Shown: positions 50,401 through 63,511, counted from the stretch's first letter. The stretch is 64,000 bases of DNA from Gossypium raimondii (GCF_025698545.1 NC_068571.1:49075733-49139732); one strand, 5' to 3'. A program made the numbers and translations. The notes: generated from the letters alone by a model not told the origin.

Positions 50401-53400
50401 GCATACATTCTAACCCTTCATGTGGTGATCAACCTAATAAATTAAGCCATAATTCCAATTTAGTTTTTGTTAGGCCGTAGATATGTGGTTAATCAGCACC
50501 ACAAGCATAAGTCTAGTCTAAATTCCACATTGTAATATTAAACTGTCAAGATGGACTGTAATCTTACAATATATCCTTAAACAAGGTTTAAGTATTTACT
50601 TGAAATCTTTTTTCAACCTGTTGAAGCCCAATTATTTGTCTTTGATAAATATAATTGGATTAAATGGGAATTTTACTAAGAACTAATTGTATCTGATGAC
50701 ACAGAACAAGGTAACTACTTAGTTCAAGATTGCTTTTATTGTACAGAATTTGTATCCAGTTGTGTAGCTGTATCTGTTGCTTTTTATAAATCACTTCCAA
50801 TGATTTAATTTTTCATTGGTATTTGACTTCTTAAAATTGGTAAAATTATCAGATTAATCAGTTAGAGAAGGATGAAGATGTGGTAGCTCAGGCACAAGCA
50901 ATCACTGCACTAGAATCTTTACCAGAGCTTTCATTTTCTGTTCTCAAGGCACTAAATAATTTCCTGACTGACTCCAAGGTTTTTTCTGCTCCCCAAGGAC
51001 TTATTTGGCTAAGAGTCGTTATGAATTGAATTTAATCATTTTGATTTTCCTTTGTGTCAAGGCCTTCTGGAGGGTTCGAATCGAGGCTGCACTTGCATTA
51101 GCTAGCACATCTTCCGAGGTATCATCAGCAGCATTTGATGCTCAATAACTAGTGATGAAATTAGTTTCTTTATGTGACGTTAACCAAATTATTCACCTAT
51201 TTCTTTCACTGGAAAATTATGTTATGATTTTGAAACCCTTTTTTGTAGCAATTGCATGTCTTTTTGAGTTTCGCTAAAACTATTCTTAACTTTCATGTTC
51301 TTTGCATGATGCTCTGAATGTGGCATCGGTTGATGTTTTCTTTTAACATCTTACCTGCAATGATCCAAATGCATGGGGCAGTTAGATTGCTTCTTATTGG
51401 TTGTTCAATAGTGAGATATGTTATAATTTTTAATACATTAGTATCACTTTTTAACTAAAAAATATTTGTGCTGTTCCGAGTTTCTTTAATAGTTTGCATA
51501 TTTTAATTGATCTTTTGTCATCTTGTTAGTTTTTTGCATTTGCTCTAGGCATGGAGGTTTTATTTCATTCTCTGGCTGGCAGGAAACTGACATGGCTGGT
51601 TTGCAACATCTGGTGAAATTTTATAAAAGTAGAAGGTTTGACACAGATATTGGACTACCAAAGTGAGTTTCTTAACCTGAGTCTCAATTTGTCAATGATT
51701 GCTAAAATGCCCTAATAAGAAGTTCCTTTTCCTGCTGATCTTGCCAGACCAAATGACTTCTCAGATTTTCCGGAGTACTTTGTTCTTGAGGTAATGCAAT
51801 GAGGTAGGCTGTGGTAAACTATGTGCTTATGATGTTTACAACTAGCTCAGGTGCCTCTGATGCTAGTGAATTGCTGGTTTATGGAATTTGAATTAAAAAC
51901 TGCAAGATATATTTGATCTAGAGGTTTGAAAAGGGATGACAAGGGATAGTAACATTGGGCATCTCCTGCCTTCATGTGGGATTTTTGCATAAATTAGGTT
52001 AATTGCCTCTGTATGCTGCCTGGACTTTTAGCTTTTTTCCTTACTTTGAGGTGCTTCTTGTATGCACCAGTACTTATGCTTGGGTTGCTAAATTTATAAC
52101 TGAAATGTAGTTTGTGGGATTTCCTTCAACCCAAGATAGCAACACTGGTATTTCTATCTTCATGTGGTACTAATGCATAAATTAGGTTAATTGCCTCTGT
52201 ATGCTGTTCAGACTTTCTTTTCTTTGAGATGCTTCCTGCATGCATTGGTACTTAAGCCTGAGTTACTAAATTTCTAACTTAAATGTAGTTTGTGGGCGTT
52301 CCTTAAACCTTCTTCATTTTCTTTGGTTTGTTAGGCAATTCCTCATGCCGTAGCAACGATAAGAGCTGCAGACAGGAAAAGCCCCAGAGAAGCTGTTGAG
52401 TTTATTTTGCAACTTTTAAAGGTATGATTTCCTTGGCCATCACTTACTTTACAAGATCATCAAGAAGATGTGGAATGCCTATGCTAATCAATCTACATCA
52501 GTGATGGCTTTCTAATTTTGCTGCATGGATCTTTCAGTGAGTAATCAATGATCTGTAGCTGTCAATTGCTGCATAAATGATAGAACCTTGAAATTTTTTT
52601 TCCTTTGATTTGCATGATTTTTGCTTGTCAAGAAGAGAAGGGGTTGACCTCCTAATTTTGCAATATAGAAATCTTTGTTACTGCTACTCTTCATATTTTT
52701 CTAGAAGTGCTTCTATCTGACGCATTTTAGGACATGGTTATAGGTATATGACTCTCCAAGGAACCTCTAAATACATGGAAAAGCTTTAAAAGAAAATTAA
52801 ACATACCCCTGCTGGATACATACTCGTATCTAACACTGACACCCGAGTTCAATTAAGACTGAGAAATCAATATTATAGTGAGCCTTTATTTCATTATTTA
52901 TAATATATTTTTGCATGGTTTACTTATGGAGTTCAATTTTATTGTTCTTTTTTTTTATTCATTGGGAGGAAGATCATATGATCTGGCTAAAAACAAATTA
53001 AGCTTCTGTTAATTCTTGATTAACTTCTCAGTTTTTTTGTACTTTGAAAATCTGGCAAATTTTATAACTTTTGCTGATTCTTGATACGAATTATTGTGAA
53101 TATTTGTGATTGATAGTTCAACTCATCAAAGGGGGACTGAAACCTTAGGACTTGTTAGAGAGGGAAAGAGAGGGAGGGCTTTTAATGGAAATTCTGCTTC
53201 GGTTTTATTATTCCATACGTCCCTTTAAATAAGGACCTGTCTTTGTTACATAAATGGGAAACCTATTGTAGAAAGGTTGTAAATAAACTAAAATAAAAAG
53301 CACAACAAAACCCAAGGAAAAAATATAATCACGATGTAGCCTTAACTAGATAATCAAAATGAATGACCTTTCCTAATATAAATTGAGCACATAACACTGC

Positions 53401-56400
53401 TCTTCTGTTTTTACTTGGGCATTGTTTCTATGCTACTTATTCTACTTGGTATTGTGGCTCTTAAAAGGTTGCTAAAATGCAAAGCAAACGGTAACAAGAA
53501 CAATTAATTTTTATTAAAAATGAACAACCAAATACAACTTTAATTCTAACATAGTTCTTCCATCTTTTTGATCACTGTAAATATAACTTTACTTTTTTAT
53601 ATTCAAAATCATTATTCCGGTTTTTTTTTGCATGCAAATGCATTTTCTGTCTTTTGTTTATGAAGTTACAATTAGCTAAAGCAACTACCCATTGAATTAG
53701 AAAAGTCAAACTTCTGCAAGATCTAAAAGGACGTTGGACATAGCATGCGTCTTTAGGAGAGTATACTAGTGAAAAGCATGTGTGTGATGCTTAAGACTGC
53801 ACAGAAATAAGGTTTTTAATTTTGTTAAGTTCTATCATTCCTTTAAACTCTGCAAAATATGCGACGATAAGTTGTGCAGAATATCCTCTCTCATCTCTAT
53901 AAGTAGAGAAACCAATTGACAACTGTATCTGGGATAGTCAAAGGTGTTACTGAATTCGAGGAATGATGTCATGAGTATGATTTATTGATTTTTCTTCATA
54001 TTTTCAGTGAGCTTGAACTAATCGCAGTATTGTACTTGATATATTTTATCCTGTTGAAGTGCAAGATAAGGTGGTTCTCCATGCATTGCATGGGAAGAGA
54101 CTTGGAAGAACCAGGACTTACTTTCTCTGAGTTAAAAAGGCTTGTGCTAATATCTTGCACTCTGCAATAAATAAATGACCTTAAAAATGAAAAGCGAGGT
54201 TATATAACTAAAACATGCATATGGGTGTGTATGACTTGCCACTGATCAACCAGTTAAAGGATTTATGGTTGAAGAGGTGATGGGACATGCAATATTAAAT
54301 TGGAATGAAAACTAATTTGGTATGTCAAGATTTTTTTTTTTTTCGGTCATTCTCTAGATCATTCACATATGCAGAAAACATTCTTAATTTGTTTGGTCCT
54401 ACTATACTTTTTGTTTATAATATTAAATTGGAATGAAAACAAATTTGGTATGTCAAGAAAAGCTCTTTTATGTTCAGTCATTCCCTATATGATTCATAAA
54501 TGCAGAGAGCATTCTTAAATCGTTTGGTCCTACCATACTTCATGTATATTATTGATATACACTGCTTACCTTGCTCTTTATACTGAATTATTATTGTAAA
54601 CGGTGCTTCATTTATTTGCTTTGGTTCTTATGCTTGATATGTAGTCCTTATTCCGGCTTTCTGTTTTTCACTTGCCTTTGACAGTATAATGATAATAATG
54701 AGAATCCTTACTCTGATGTATTCTGGCTCGCTGCATTGGTACAGTCAGTTGGTGAACTTGAATTTGGGCAACAGGTACGTAAATATATTTTTTACTTACA
54801 CCTTTTGGTATGCATCTTAATTTGTTTAAAAGCTCGTGTAGGTTTTTTTGTCATTAAGTTTCTGCAGTTTAATTCTTTGTTCTGTTACTACAATCTACAA
54901 GGAATAACAGTATATATTATTCTTAAAGAAATTAGTCTTTCTTGTTGTGTAAGTATTTTCTTCGCATGCTAGGATTTTGAAATATAGGGTAATATGTTGC
55001 AATTTGTCCCATCAAATCGACATTATCAGCATAGCTCCCCCTCCCCCTCACACTTATATTCTGTACATGAATGTGCTATGAACAGATGCTTGCCAGAGTC
55101 TGAAAATACAGATCAATTACTGGACATTAGCATCTTATTTGTGTGCTTTCCTCTTCTGCTGCTGCTACTACTGTTGATTCTTTCAGTTTCCTTTTCTCTT
55201 GAACCCTTTTTTTTCTCAATTAAATTTCCTTTTGGCTGATGGGACATGTCACGGGTAAAGAATAGCTTTCCAATGTTACAGATTTTGGTTTCACTCATGC
55301 ATGACCTATGTCATTTTAAAACATTCATCTGTAAGGCTATCCTATTTACAATTTTTTGCTTTCTTCCTCTTATTTCAGAGTATTTACTTTTTATCTTCTC
55401 TTCTGAAGCGCATTGATCGGCTTTTGCAGTTCGACAGGTAATAATTATATTCTGATCTGTTTGATTAAAGACTGATTATTCCAAATAATCTCCTGGTTAT
55501 TTACATCTTATGACACTTACCAGGTTGATGCCTAGTTACAATGGTATATTGACGATCAGTTGCATCCGGACCTTGGCACAGATTGCATTAAAGCTTTCTG
55601 GATTCATCCATCTAGTGTGTTTTTTCTCTGATCCCTTATCATATAATGTCTACTTTGCATATTTCTTTATATTTCTTTATAAATTTTGTTTCTCGCTGCA
55701 GGATCATGTCTTTGAACTAATTAAACCATTTCGAGATTCCAAGACCATCTGGCAAGTTCGAATAGAAGCAAGCAGAGCTTTGCTAGATCTTGAGCACCAT
55801 TGCAATGGCATCAATGCGGCATTGTTGTTGTTTATAAAGTATATAGAGGAGGAGCCTTCTTTAAGAGGTTCCCTTCAGTAAATTTTTTCTGAAAAATATC
55901 TTCTCTAACTTTCCTGATGTTATCCAAAATGTTTATTTTATTGGTAATGTTTAGTTGTACTTTATATTTGTTTAAAATTTGACGTTGTTATACATTCTCT
56001 GATTGTAGGTCAGGTAAAGTTGGGTGTGCATGCTATGCGGTTATGTCAGATACAAGGTGGATCTGTCTCTAGTGAGGATATTAAGGCAACAACACTTGTA
56101 GCTTTGCTTCATCTTTTAGAAAGCCGCATAGCATTCAATAATGTATTCCTCCGGCACTACTTGTTCTGCATTTTACAAGTTCTTGCAGGAAGGTGGGTAT
56201 GCATTCTAATATGGTCTCTCTAGGATTTAAACTTTCCTTTGGACAAGTGGTTGCTTCATACATGTTGATAATATTCCTGGGGAAAAGACTACATTGATGA
56301 CCAAAGCATATAATTCTGTTACTGTTGTCTTCTGAAGATTGTCCTGTTTGATCTTATTAAGCTTTGGACAGAACTGCTGATTAGTAGACAGTTTTAGCAT

Positions 56401-58450
56401 AAGCTTTTATGAAATTTTTGTCGAGGTCATGAGAGACTAGTCACAGATAGGAAGTGAGCTGGGAGAGGACTAAGATAATCTTCCAATTTGGTTTGTTCTG
56501 AATTTTTGTTTCAAATCTTATGAAGTTTATGGAGAAAAAAGGATTGGCAATGATAGTTTGCCCTGTGGGGTGTTTGGGGTTAAAATGGTGATGAGAATAA
56601 AGAGATTATTTTCTTTTTTTTTTCCTGGCAAAAAGAAAAAAAAAAAGGAGAGAGAGATCAGAAAGTCTTGCAGGTGGCTACACTGGAGCTTTTACGGTTT
56701 AATTGGAGTAATCAGTACGAATTTGATTGAGTCCTTTACATAGTCTCAAATGTTTTAGTGTTTTTTTTTCTTTTACAGTGAGTTACTGGAGTTTCTTGTG
56801 GCTTGATGTTTATGATACCCTATAAGCGCAAATAGTCCATTTCTCTGGAAATAAAATGAAAATAGAAACGACCATTCTGATTTAAATAGTAAAACTTAAT
56901 TAGGAATAACCAGTGGGACTGGGAACACATAAGTACCAAATTTTAGTTACGAGAAATTTAAATTTGTTGAAACCCTAAAAACTCCGAACTAGATTCCTAA
57001 TAAATTAGCAGTAGAAATTGTTAGGAAACTTCTGATTTGCTAAAACTATGCAACAAAGTCAAAGAATGAGAACCTAATTTGTGGTTGTGGCATTGGAAGC
57101 TTGATATTCTTTTGTTATGTTTTTTGTGGTTCAATATGCTTTGCCTTATTGGAAGAAACATACTAGTGAATTTGATGTAGCACAGAGTTCTCTTGTGGTG
57201 CTTGTTTTCAGTTACTTCGGCTGTTTATAAGAGGCTTATGTCAGAAACTTGTAACTTCCATTTTATTTGTGTTTTCAATTAGCAATTTCTTTTTGAGAAT
57301 CTCATATATTGTCTTATTTCGAAACAAAATTTTGTAATCAAATTTTTGAGCTCTCATTTTCAGATCCCCCACACTTTATGGAGTGCCTAAAGAGAAGTTG
57401 CCCTGTATGGGTAATGTGGAGATTTGTAATGAGCAGAAGAACAATTTCGGTGCTCCTGTTAATGAGATAAGGCCACCTCAACCTCAACCTCCCATGGGGA
57501 ATCCGAGCCATTCAAACCATTCGCATGACAATTTGGCAATTCCAGAAGCTTCAAAGGAAGTAGATACAGTCTCTAACAGTCATGATAGGAAGACAGCTGT
57601 TGTTAAGATAAGGGTCAAGCAGTCGGCAACATCCAGTAAAGCAGAGGAAGCAGATAATGGTACTGCCGAAAGGTCCGAGGGTGGGGAAAGATCTGAAGGA
57701 AGGCGTAATCATGATGCTGATCGTGGTGCAACCAGTTCAGTTTCTGTGGATGCACCCCAAAGAAATTCGGCTGAGGCCGTGAGCATAAGCAATCAAAATA
57801 TTGAAGAAGTTAACTCATTTCATGATCATGGGTCTCGGATTACTGCTAGCATTGGGAGTGCAAAAATTGCAAGTGAAGGCGACAACTTTGGTAAGGAACT
57901 TCAGTGTACAGCTGATTCGGGTAATGCCTCGGTGCACCATCAGCCTGATGATCCCTCGTCGCCAAGCATCATTCAAGATAGCTACATAGATGCTGAAGCG
58001 AAAAAATATGCAAGTCTACAAACACTATCAATCTCGAGGGACGACGGTCCTCCATTCCAGGAGAAGGAGAAGGAGAAGAAAAAGAAGTCGAAGAAGAAGA
58101 AGAAAGATAAGGAAAAGAAAAGAAAGGGGGAAGAGCACAAAGGAGAGCGAAACGATCCAGAATATTTAGAGAAGAAGCGATTGAAAAAAGAGAAAAAATA
58201 CAAGGAAAAGGAGATGGCAAGGATACTGGGTGAAGTGAAGGCAGCTTCGGGGGAGTTAAAAAGTAAGAAAGAGGAGACCACATCTTTAACACAGATGGGT
58301 GGTAACAAACAGGAAGCGGATAATATGAATTCAAGTGAACCTCCTAAAGTTGTAATTTCAAAGTTGGAAACCAGGACCGAGCCTACACAACCTACATCTG
58401 CGCCCAAATTCCGGATCAAGATTAAGAGCAAGCCTTTAAGTAAGTCTTAG
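38461..58450 (+). CDS. TAF2: TFIID subunit TAF2
   Basis: I read 25 exons joining to 4035 nt (1344 aa; Arabidopsis TAF2 is of similar size): 38461-38576, 38675-38999, 39492-39637, 39717-39783, 41112-41311, 41435-41588, 42225-42309, 42442-42533, 43631-43756, 44325-44378, 44508-44576, 48035-48132, 48238-48582, 48678-48765, 50853-50978, 51062-51118, 51583-51662, 51748-51790, 52335-52421, 54685-54774, 55379-55437, 55524-55614, 55702-55867, 56009-56192, 57364-58450. The ATG is in a GCCATGG context. The N-terminal half is an M1-aminopeptidase-like domain ([34 protein letters not shown]). At the old active site it reads ALSRQWFG...[11 protein letters not shown], so the HExxH zinc motif is lost, as in TAF2. 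HEAT-like helices follow (e.g. [19 protein letters not shown]), then a long C-terminal exon with a Lys-rich tract (~1215-1270). TAF2 helps TFIID recognise core promoters. Confidence 0.95.
39950..40021 (+). pseudogene. tRNA-Phe pseudogene in TAF2 intron 4
   Basis: The first ~47 bases match plant cytosolic tRNA-Phe closely (GGGATAGCTCAGTTGGGAG and CAGAT...ATCTGAAGGT), and the end GCTCACCACA matches its acceptor strand. The anticodon loop reads TTGGAGA (GGA instead of GAA), and the T-arm has lost the GTTCGA B-box core (TTTAAATC), so it should not be a working tRNA gene. It lies between exons 4 and 5 of TAF2 on the same strand. Confidence 0.8.
43085..43305 (+). repeat. Local duplication in TAF2 intron 8
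   Basis: Two similar copies of a ~65-bp segment containing GATTTATACTGGACTTCCTTA occur at about 43085-43150 and 43238-43305, followed in both by an AATTTGAATA-type sequence. They are noncoding. Confidence 0.7.
45701..47450 (+). mobile_element. Decayed, internally deleted LTR retroelement in TAF2 intron 11
   Basis: Two direct repeats flank an internal region: 45701-46029 (starting TGATTTTATTTACTAGAATT, ending ACCATAACA) and 47152-~47450 (same start, similar to ~300 bp, 3' end missing or diverged). Four bases after the first LTR, TGGCATCAAAGCC (from 46033) resembles the tRNA-iMet primer site TGGTATCAGAGCC. The internal 1.1 kb holds gag remnants with stop codons and frameshifts: a segment like [14 protein letters not shown] and a zinc knuckle [14 protein letters not shown] (C-x2-C-x4-5-H-x4-C type). 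No pol is seen. It resembles Ty3/gypsy gag. It sits in the TAF2 sense orientation and explains the 3.5-kb intron. Confidence 0.82.
48797..49610 (+). repeat. ~430-bp tandem duplication in TAF2 intron 14
   Basis: Copy 1 (48797-49228) and copy 2 (49229-49610) share blocks in the same order: TTTTTGCATAACCCAGCAT, AGTTGCAAGGT, GGGAATATTGGC, TTCTATTGAATTATACCT and AAGAAATTTTGGATG. The copies have diverged by substitutions and indels. They are noncoding. Confidence 0.85.
51935..52312 (+). repeat. ~190-bp tandem duplication in TAF2 intron 18
   Basis: Copies at about 51935-52125 and 52126-52312 both contain GCATAAATTAGGTTAATTGC, CTCTGTATGCTG and AATGTAGTTTGTGGG in the same order and spacing. They are noncoding. 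Confidence 0.85.
54291..54543 (+). repeat. ~125-bp tandem duplication in TAF2 intron 19
   Basis: Copies at about 54291-54416 and 54418-54543 share ATATTAAATTGGAATGAAAA, AATTTGGTATGTCAAGA and CGTTTGGTCCTACCATACTT-like ends. They are noncoding. Confidence 0.85.
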
Positions 58451-58866
58451 GTTTTTGTCTTTAAAAAAAGTATATTGGTGAATTCAAGAAAAAACCATTA
58501 ACCTTCTTCTCCAGCATTGGGAAAAGGTTAATTTGAAATTCAGTGCAAATCTTATTTGGAATTATTGTTCTCATTTTCAATTTTTCTCTAGTCACTAATT
58601 AATTTTTTTGATCTTGGTGCTTAAAATTGGAATTGGTTGCTTACACAAATAGTCATTCAAAACTATTAAATATTTTAATTTCGGGCTCTTAACATAAAAA
58701 GCTTGCAATTTAGGTACTCATGTATTTTAGTATCAGAATTATAGGTTTAGCCTACTCTAGGTTTAAATTGAGTTAGTGTAGATAGTGTTAAAAAAATTTT
58801 GGTCAAGAAAATAATTTATAGTTACTGCAAAAAATTAAAATTTTGTAAAATCAAAATAATAAATTT
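58451..58866. other. TAF2 3' flank
   Basis: Should contain the TAF2 3' UTR in its first part; the rest is AT-rich DNA with repeat-like phrases. No gene is seen. Confidence 0.4.
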
Positions 58867-59760
58867 TTACTGAACGGTCCTGTGAGAAAGATTTGAGCCG
58901 ATTTCGGCTTTCAACCAAACATTTTTCACTATCCAAAGCTTAGGTCCCAAAGCCCATGGCTCAAACCAGCATCTAACTCTTATATATCGAATATTTCGTG
59001 GAAATCCGGCTGCCCAGTCCACCTGCATCATATTTCCAATGACACTTGCCACTTTTGAAGCCACCTCAGGCAGTTGCAATTCTATGGCAAGGCCCCAAAG
59101 TTGCACCCAAATGGGCGATGCTACCAATTGTAGGTCTCCAGTAGGTAGGTTAGCCCGCCAGTGATAAAAAATAATGAAATCCCCTTCAAGTGACCAGGGG
59201 ATACCATGGATAATGATTTCTGCATCCATGCTATATTCGAAATGGAAATAATAAAAACTTCCATCGTTGCCTTAGCACGTTAGCACGTTAGCACGTCCAC
59301 CCTTGCTAGTAGATCCCATGCTTCCCTGACTATTCCTTGCATGGTTCGAGCAGAAAAAGTTATTGCATCCAAAACACACGCCACTGCAGTTTAGTTCCAG
59401 AAAGGAATCTGATTTCGAGCGACGTCATCATTTATGTTGATAATCGGACTCCTAGCTCTTGCCCTTGGTTCAACATGCAACGGTGGATACGTGTCCATAT
59501 CATGAATCTCCTCGTCGACCATTTCCCTACTTTCATTATCCTCAGAATCACTATCCTTTCAGATTCTCTTTCCGTCACTCTCTTGTGCGGAGGAACGTAA
59601 ACTGTTGATTCTTGGAATCTGCTTAATAGATTATCACTATTGCCACAGTTGAAATCGTGTGTTTTGCATCTCTTATTAGGTTTAAAATATATAGGGAAAT
59701 CTTCAAAGGATAAGAACAATGATAGAGAACGTTTCCCGATGAAAACTAAAAAACTATAGA
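58867..59760 (-). pseudogene. LINE-type DUF4283 remnant
   Basis: The minus-strand frame at 58867-59229 (120 aa) reads like the DUF4283 domain common in plant LINE ORF1 proteins: IIIHGIPWSLEGDFIIFYHW, then SPIWVQLWGLAIELQLPEVA, then RNIRYIRVRCWFEPWALGPK. Upstream on the same strand (59300-59720), in shifted frames, there is more coding-like sequence (an acidic stretch around DSEDNESREMVDEE and AITFSARTMQGIVREAWDLL). An 8-bp unit (TTAGCACG) occurs three times at 59272-59295, between the frames. No zinc knuckle, endonuclease or reverse transcriptase is found, so it is a truncated, frame-broken copy. Confidence 0.65.
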
Positions 59761-60754
59761 CTCCTAACCCCTACTGTGGAGATGAACACCACAGATCTTA
59801 TTGGTGGGAAGGAGACACGAGATGAAAAGAAAAAAACTTTAAACTGACCAAGCAACTAACTGTCAACGATTAAAGGTTCCACCAATAAGAGCTAACACAA
59901 GAACTCTAGATCCTTCGATTAAGAAGAGAAAACCAGTTTAGATCTTAAGAAACCCTAAAACAAAGACAAGGAAGGCACGTAAAAATTGCATGCTTACTAG
60001 CGTAACCAACAATGATTGGGAACTAATACAGCAAGCCACCCTCTGACAATCAAAAGAACCAGTAAGGATAAACTAGAAACAAGAAGAGAACGACGATTTG
60101 GTTTCCAGCAAACGTTAGAAAACGGAAACCGTTAAAGAGAAGAACTGAAACGGGAAGTTATGCGCCGCTGACAGAAGAAGAACGTGAAACGTCTTTTGGG
60201 AAATCTCTCTATAGAGCTAAACGAGAGAAAAATTACATATTATCTAATATTCTACGATTATAAATTGAATTGTTTAATTATTAAAATATTATTGACCATC
60301 TGAGTCTCAACAATTTAATCTTATAAAAGCATATTCGTTTTGATAAAAAAATATGGCAAGCTTTAAGCATTTTCCAGTATTCCACTCCAATGCAGTTAAT
60401 ATTCAGTTAAACTAATCCAATGTTGCAAGAAAAATACTATCAACAGAAATTGGCACAACTGTGTAAGTTAAGGTGAGAGAATTAACAAAATTAGTTGATA
60501 CATAAAGTTTTGCATAAATCACTGCATGGACCTCCCCACGATCTTTCCAAGGAAGCAATTAATATCCCATACAGTAGCACGGAGAATACATAAAAGCAAG
60601 TTACAGGAAACGGCTGCTAATGGAACGTACAGGAAAAAAAAAATGTTCCCACCACTTGAAAAGGCAGCTATTTGCATAAATTTCCCATTGTTGCAAAAGG
60701 TGGGAGAAAAAGATATATCAAAAAACTCAGGGAAACTCCAGTTCAGGAAAGCAG
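59761..60754. other. Intergenic DNA between the LINE remnant and the PP2A B' gene
   Basis: 59761-60230 is less AT-rich and could be the 5' leader of the LINE copy, since it lies upstream of its frames on the minus strand. 60230-60500 is AT-rich. About 60500-60754 is the likely 3' UTR of the PP2A gene. No coding region is supported. Confidence 0.35.
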
Positions 60755-63511
60755 TTAATAGGCAATTGGGGTTGCCAAAGGAGTTACCAGTACAGCGGTA
60801 TTTCCGGCTATTGGCTTGAGACTGGCTGCATTTTCTAGTTGCTTCCATGCTTCCTTCCGTTTCTCAGATAATATGCTTACCTTGGCCTCTTCCTCCTTAA
60901 AGTGAATATGGCAAGATATGAATAGTTGATCATCCATCTCCATGAACATCTTTCGGACATTTATTGTCAAGTTGAGCACCGCATGATTCCAATGGTTCTG
61001 GGCATTCTTTTCCAAGGCTGGAAGTATGATGGGCAAAATCACATGCCGGTTATGTGCAATTAGGTTTACAATTTGATCGTTATTCCAAAAGAAAAGTGCC
61101 CTTTCAGCAACCTGAAACAAGTATATTTAATAGAATAAACTTATTATTTCTTTTTGACGATCAAACAAGTAAATGACTAACATCTTATAATAATTATGAA
61201 CACCATATGAGATAACAAGGCCAAGAAAGAACTCTTTTTAAAGAAAAGAAGGCACAACAGTTGAACACTAGACATTCAAGAAGTTCATGGCATGCAGTCC
61301 ACCACAACATCCTCTAAGGCCAAGACAGCTTTTATTGTAGTTACAAACTTATTGCAAATGAGGGAATTTACTCTAGCCAAGAGTTTAGAGTTAACAACTA
61401 GCCTTGTAACTTAAAGAAAGCCATTTTAGCGCATCACTACTTTTATGCCTAGCCTAGCCTAGCTTGATAACCTTACAAACTTAGAGCAAATGTTTAAACA
61501 AACAAAATTGCAGTCACTAACTGAAAGTAAACATACTTTTGGTCCAAGATGAAGGCATAAGCAAAGCTTAATATTGGTTGGTTGCAAGGTAGTTGATAGA
61601 CAACTTATAGTCAATTAATATTGGTTGGTTGCAAGATAGACAATTCTATTATTGGAAAAGAAAGAGAAATAGCTCATAGCTTGTTAGGTATAATGTTTTC
61701 TAACTGTTAAGTTATATTAATAAACCATTATGCCGAATTAATAGCCTCAAAAACCATGACATTCTCAACCCTCATAAGATATCCGAAGATACCCCACAAA
61801 CAGAGGTCAGCTCCAAGTTGACCTGAGTAAGGTTTACTTTAGGTCAGATATGGATATAAACATAAGCTAACATTCATTAAAACCAACCACAATATCAACC
61901 CCAGGATTTAGACATTATGTAAGTTACCAGATCAGAGCCTATCCCCAAGTTATGCTCATTTGTAGTCAAACATAGTAAAAGAAAACATTAAAAGGTCAAC
62001 TATTTAAGAAATTGATGCACGCCCAAGCATGAATAAATGCAACTAAAGTTCACATGAATAAAATATCACAAGAAACATTTCATACATTTCAGACAAAAGA
62101 CTAGTAATTGCATTTCTTAACACATTAATGGATGCATCCTTTAACGTGATATTCTAGAAAGTTTAACACTGAAAAAAGAATGAAATAGAAGTTGCAGAGC
62201 ATGATAGAAACTTTTCCAAGAAGGGGATAAAAAAACAAGTCATGCACCACCTTGGATAAACAGAAGACGATAACATACTGAGTATGAGATCAATAACTAA
62301 AGAAAATAGCACAATTTAATGTTAGTAAAGAGTATATATCAAAATATAAAGAAAAACACCTGGAAATGGAAACTGTTAATGCAACAGCCAATCCGCCAGA
62401 ATAATGGGACCATAACCTTTTGGAATTCCACCATGTTAATGGCTTCCAAAATCTCTTCCAACTCAGCAAGAAACATCAACTCCTTTTGGCTGTTTGTTAT
62501 GGGCCAGTACTTCAACAACCCCCGTATCACTGTACTACACAACTTCGGCTCCTTCTCAATGAACTGAGAAACGCAATAAGACAATTGTTGAAAATAAACA
62601 CCCAAAGATTTTGGCTTGTGAAGAGGAATCAAAACCCTCCACAAGAAGATCTTGTGCTCCTCCTTCAAAGGCAAAGCAAATCCACTGATTATACTGCCGA
62701 AAATCTCCAATAACTCAGCAATGCCGTTATGCCTCTCAATCTCAAAAACAAACCGATAAAATATATTGCTTATAGCCTTCCGAATAAAAGGTCTATGAAC
62801 CATGAACTTCCCATAAACCCTATGCAGTATCGTCTTCAAACAATCCCTTTCCCTTGGATCCTCCGAATCAAACAAGTCAAGCAATCTCAAAATAAAGGAA
62901 TGATCTATATACTTTTTAGCTACTTTTGCATCGAGACAAGAAGAAGTGATAAACTTAACTAGCAAATCATACACAATTTGCAAATGTGGCCAAGCCGGAT
63001 CAAACATCGGCTCATCGTCATCATTTTCACCTCCATTACTTACAGCAGACCGATAATTGGGTGGGAAAACTCTAAACAAATTCACAGCACACATCCTACA
63101 CATGGCTAAAATTGCAGGTTCGCTAAATCTAACGGACCCTGACACAAAATCCAACAGCTCTAGCAAGGTTTGTCTTTTAACATCTTTTTCAATTAAATTT
63201 TTAGTTGGGTCAGTGAAATCAAAAGTTACACAACAAAGGCTAACTTTACTCACAAAAAGATTCATCTTTTCCGAATTTGGTACATCTTTGAATGGCAACA
63301 ATGGCTCGATTCCCGCCACAACACTTGCCGGAAAAACAGCGGAAGATGTTCGTTTTGGAGCGCAGGGACGGCCAGAACCCAAATTCAAACTGTTGGATCG
63401 GTGAGGTTGCGGGGTGGACCCCGCTGTCGTGCATGAGGTTGACCTTGTAAGCTCGGGCGAGTCCGATTTCCCGGATTTTCGTGGGAGTTTACTGAGGAAT
63501 TGCCTTAACAT
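60755..63511 (-). CDS. PP2A regulatory subunit B' (B56 family)
   Basis: Two exons, 62360-63511 and 60755-61111 (1248-bp intron), join at [11 protein letters not shown] to give 1509 nt and 502 aa, normal for plant B' subunits. The N-terminus [20 protein letters not shown] is the conserved plant B' start, so the ATG at 63511 is chosen; the open frame upstream has no earlier ATG. A Ser/Pro-rich variable stretch precedes the B56 HEAT-like domain (~60-480), with landmarks [74 protein letters not shown] and [11 protein letters not shown]. It targets the PP2A catalytic core to substrates. The C-terminus ends TPLATPIAY without the SSL peroxisomal signal of B'theta. It fits the gamma/zeta/eta/theta subgroup, but I cannot place it more exactly. 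Confidence 0.94.

Noticed and set aside
57969-58431. Minus-strand frames of 121 and 149 codons opposite the TAF2 last exon
   Set aside because: They are antisense shadows of the Lys/Glu-rich TAF2 tail and consist of Phe/Ser runs complementary to AAG/GAG codons.
60526-60819. 97-codon plus-strand frame at the PP2A 3' end
   Set aside because: It is antisense to the PP2A terminal exon and 3' UTR, with no recognisable domain.
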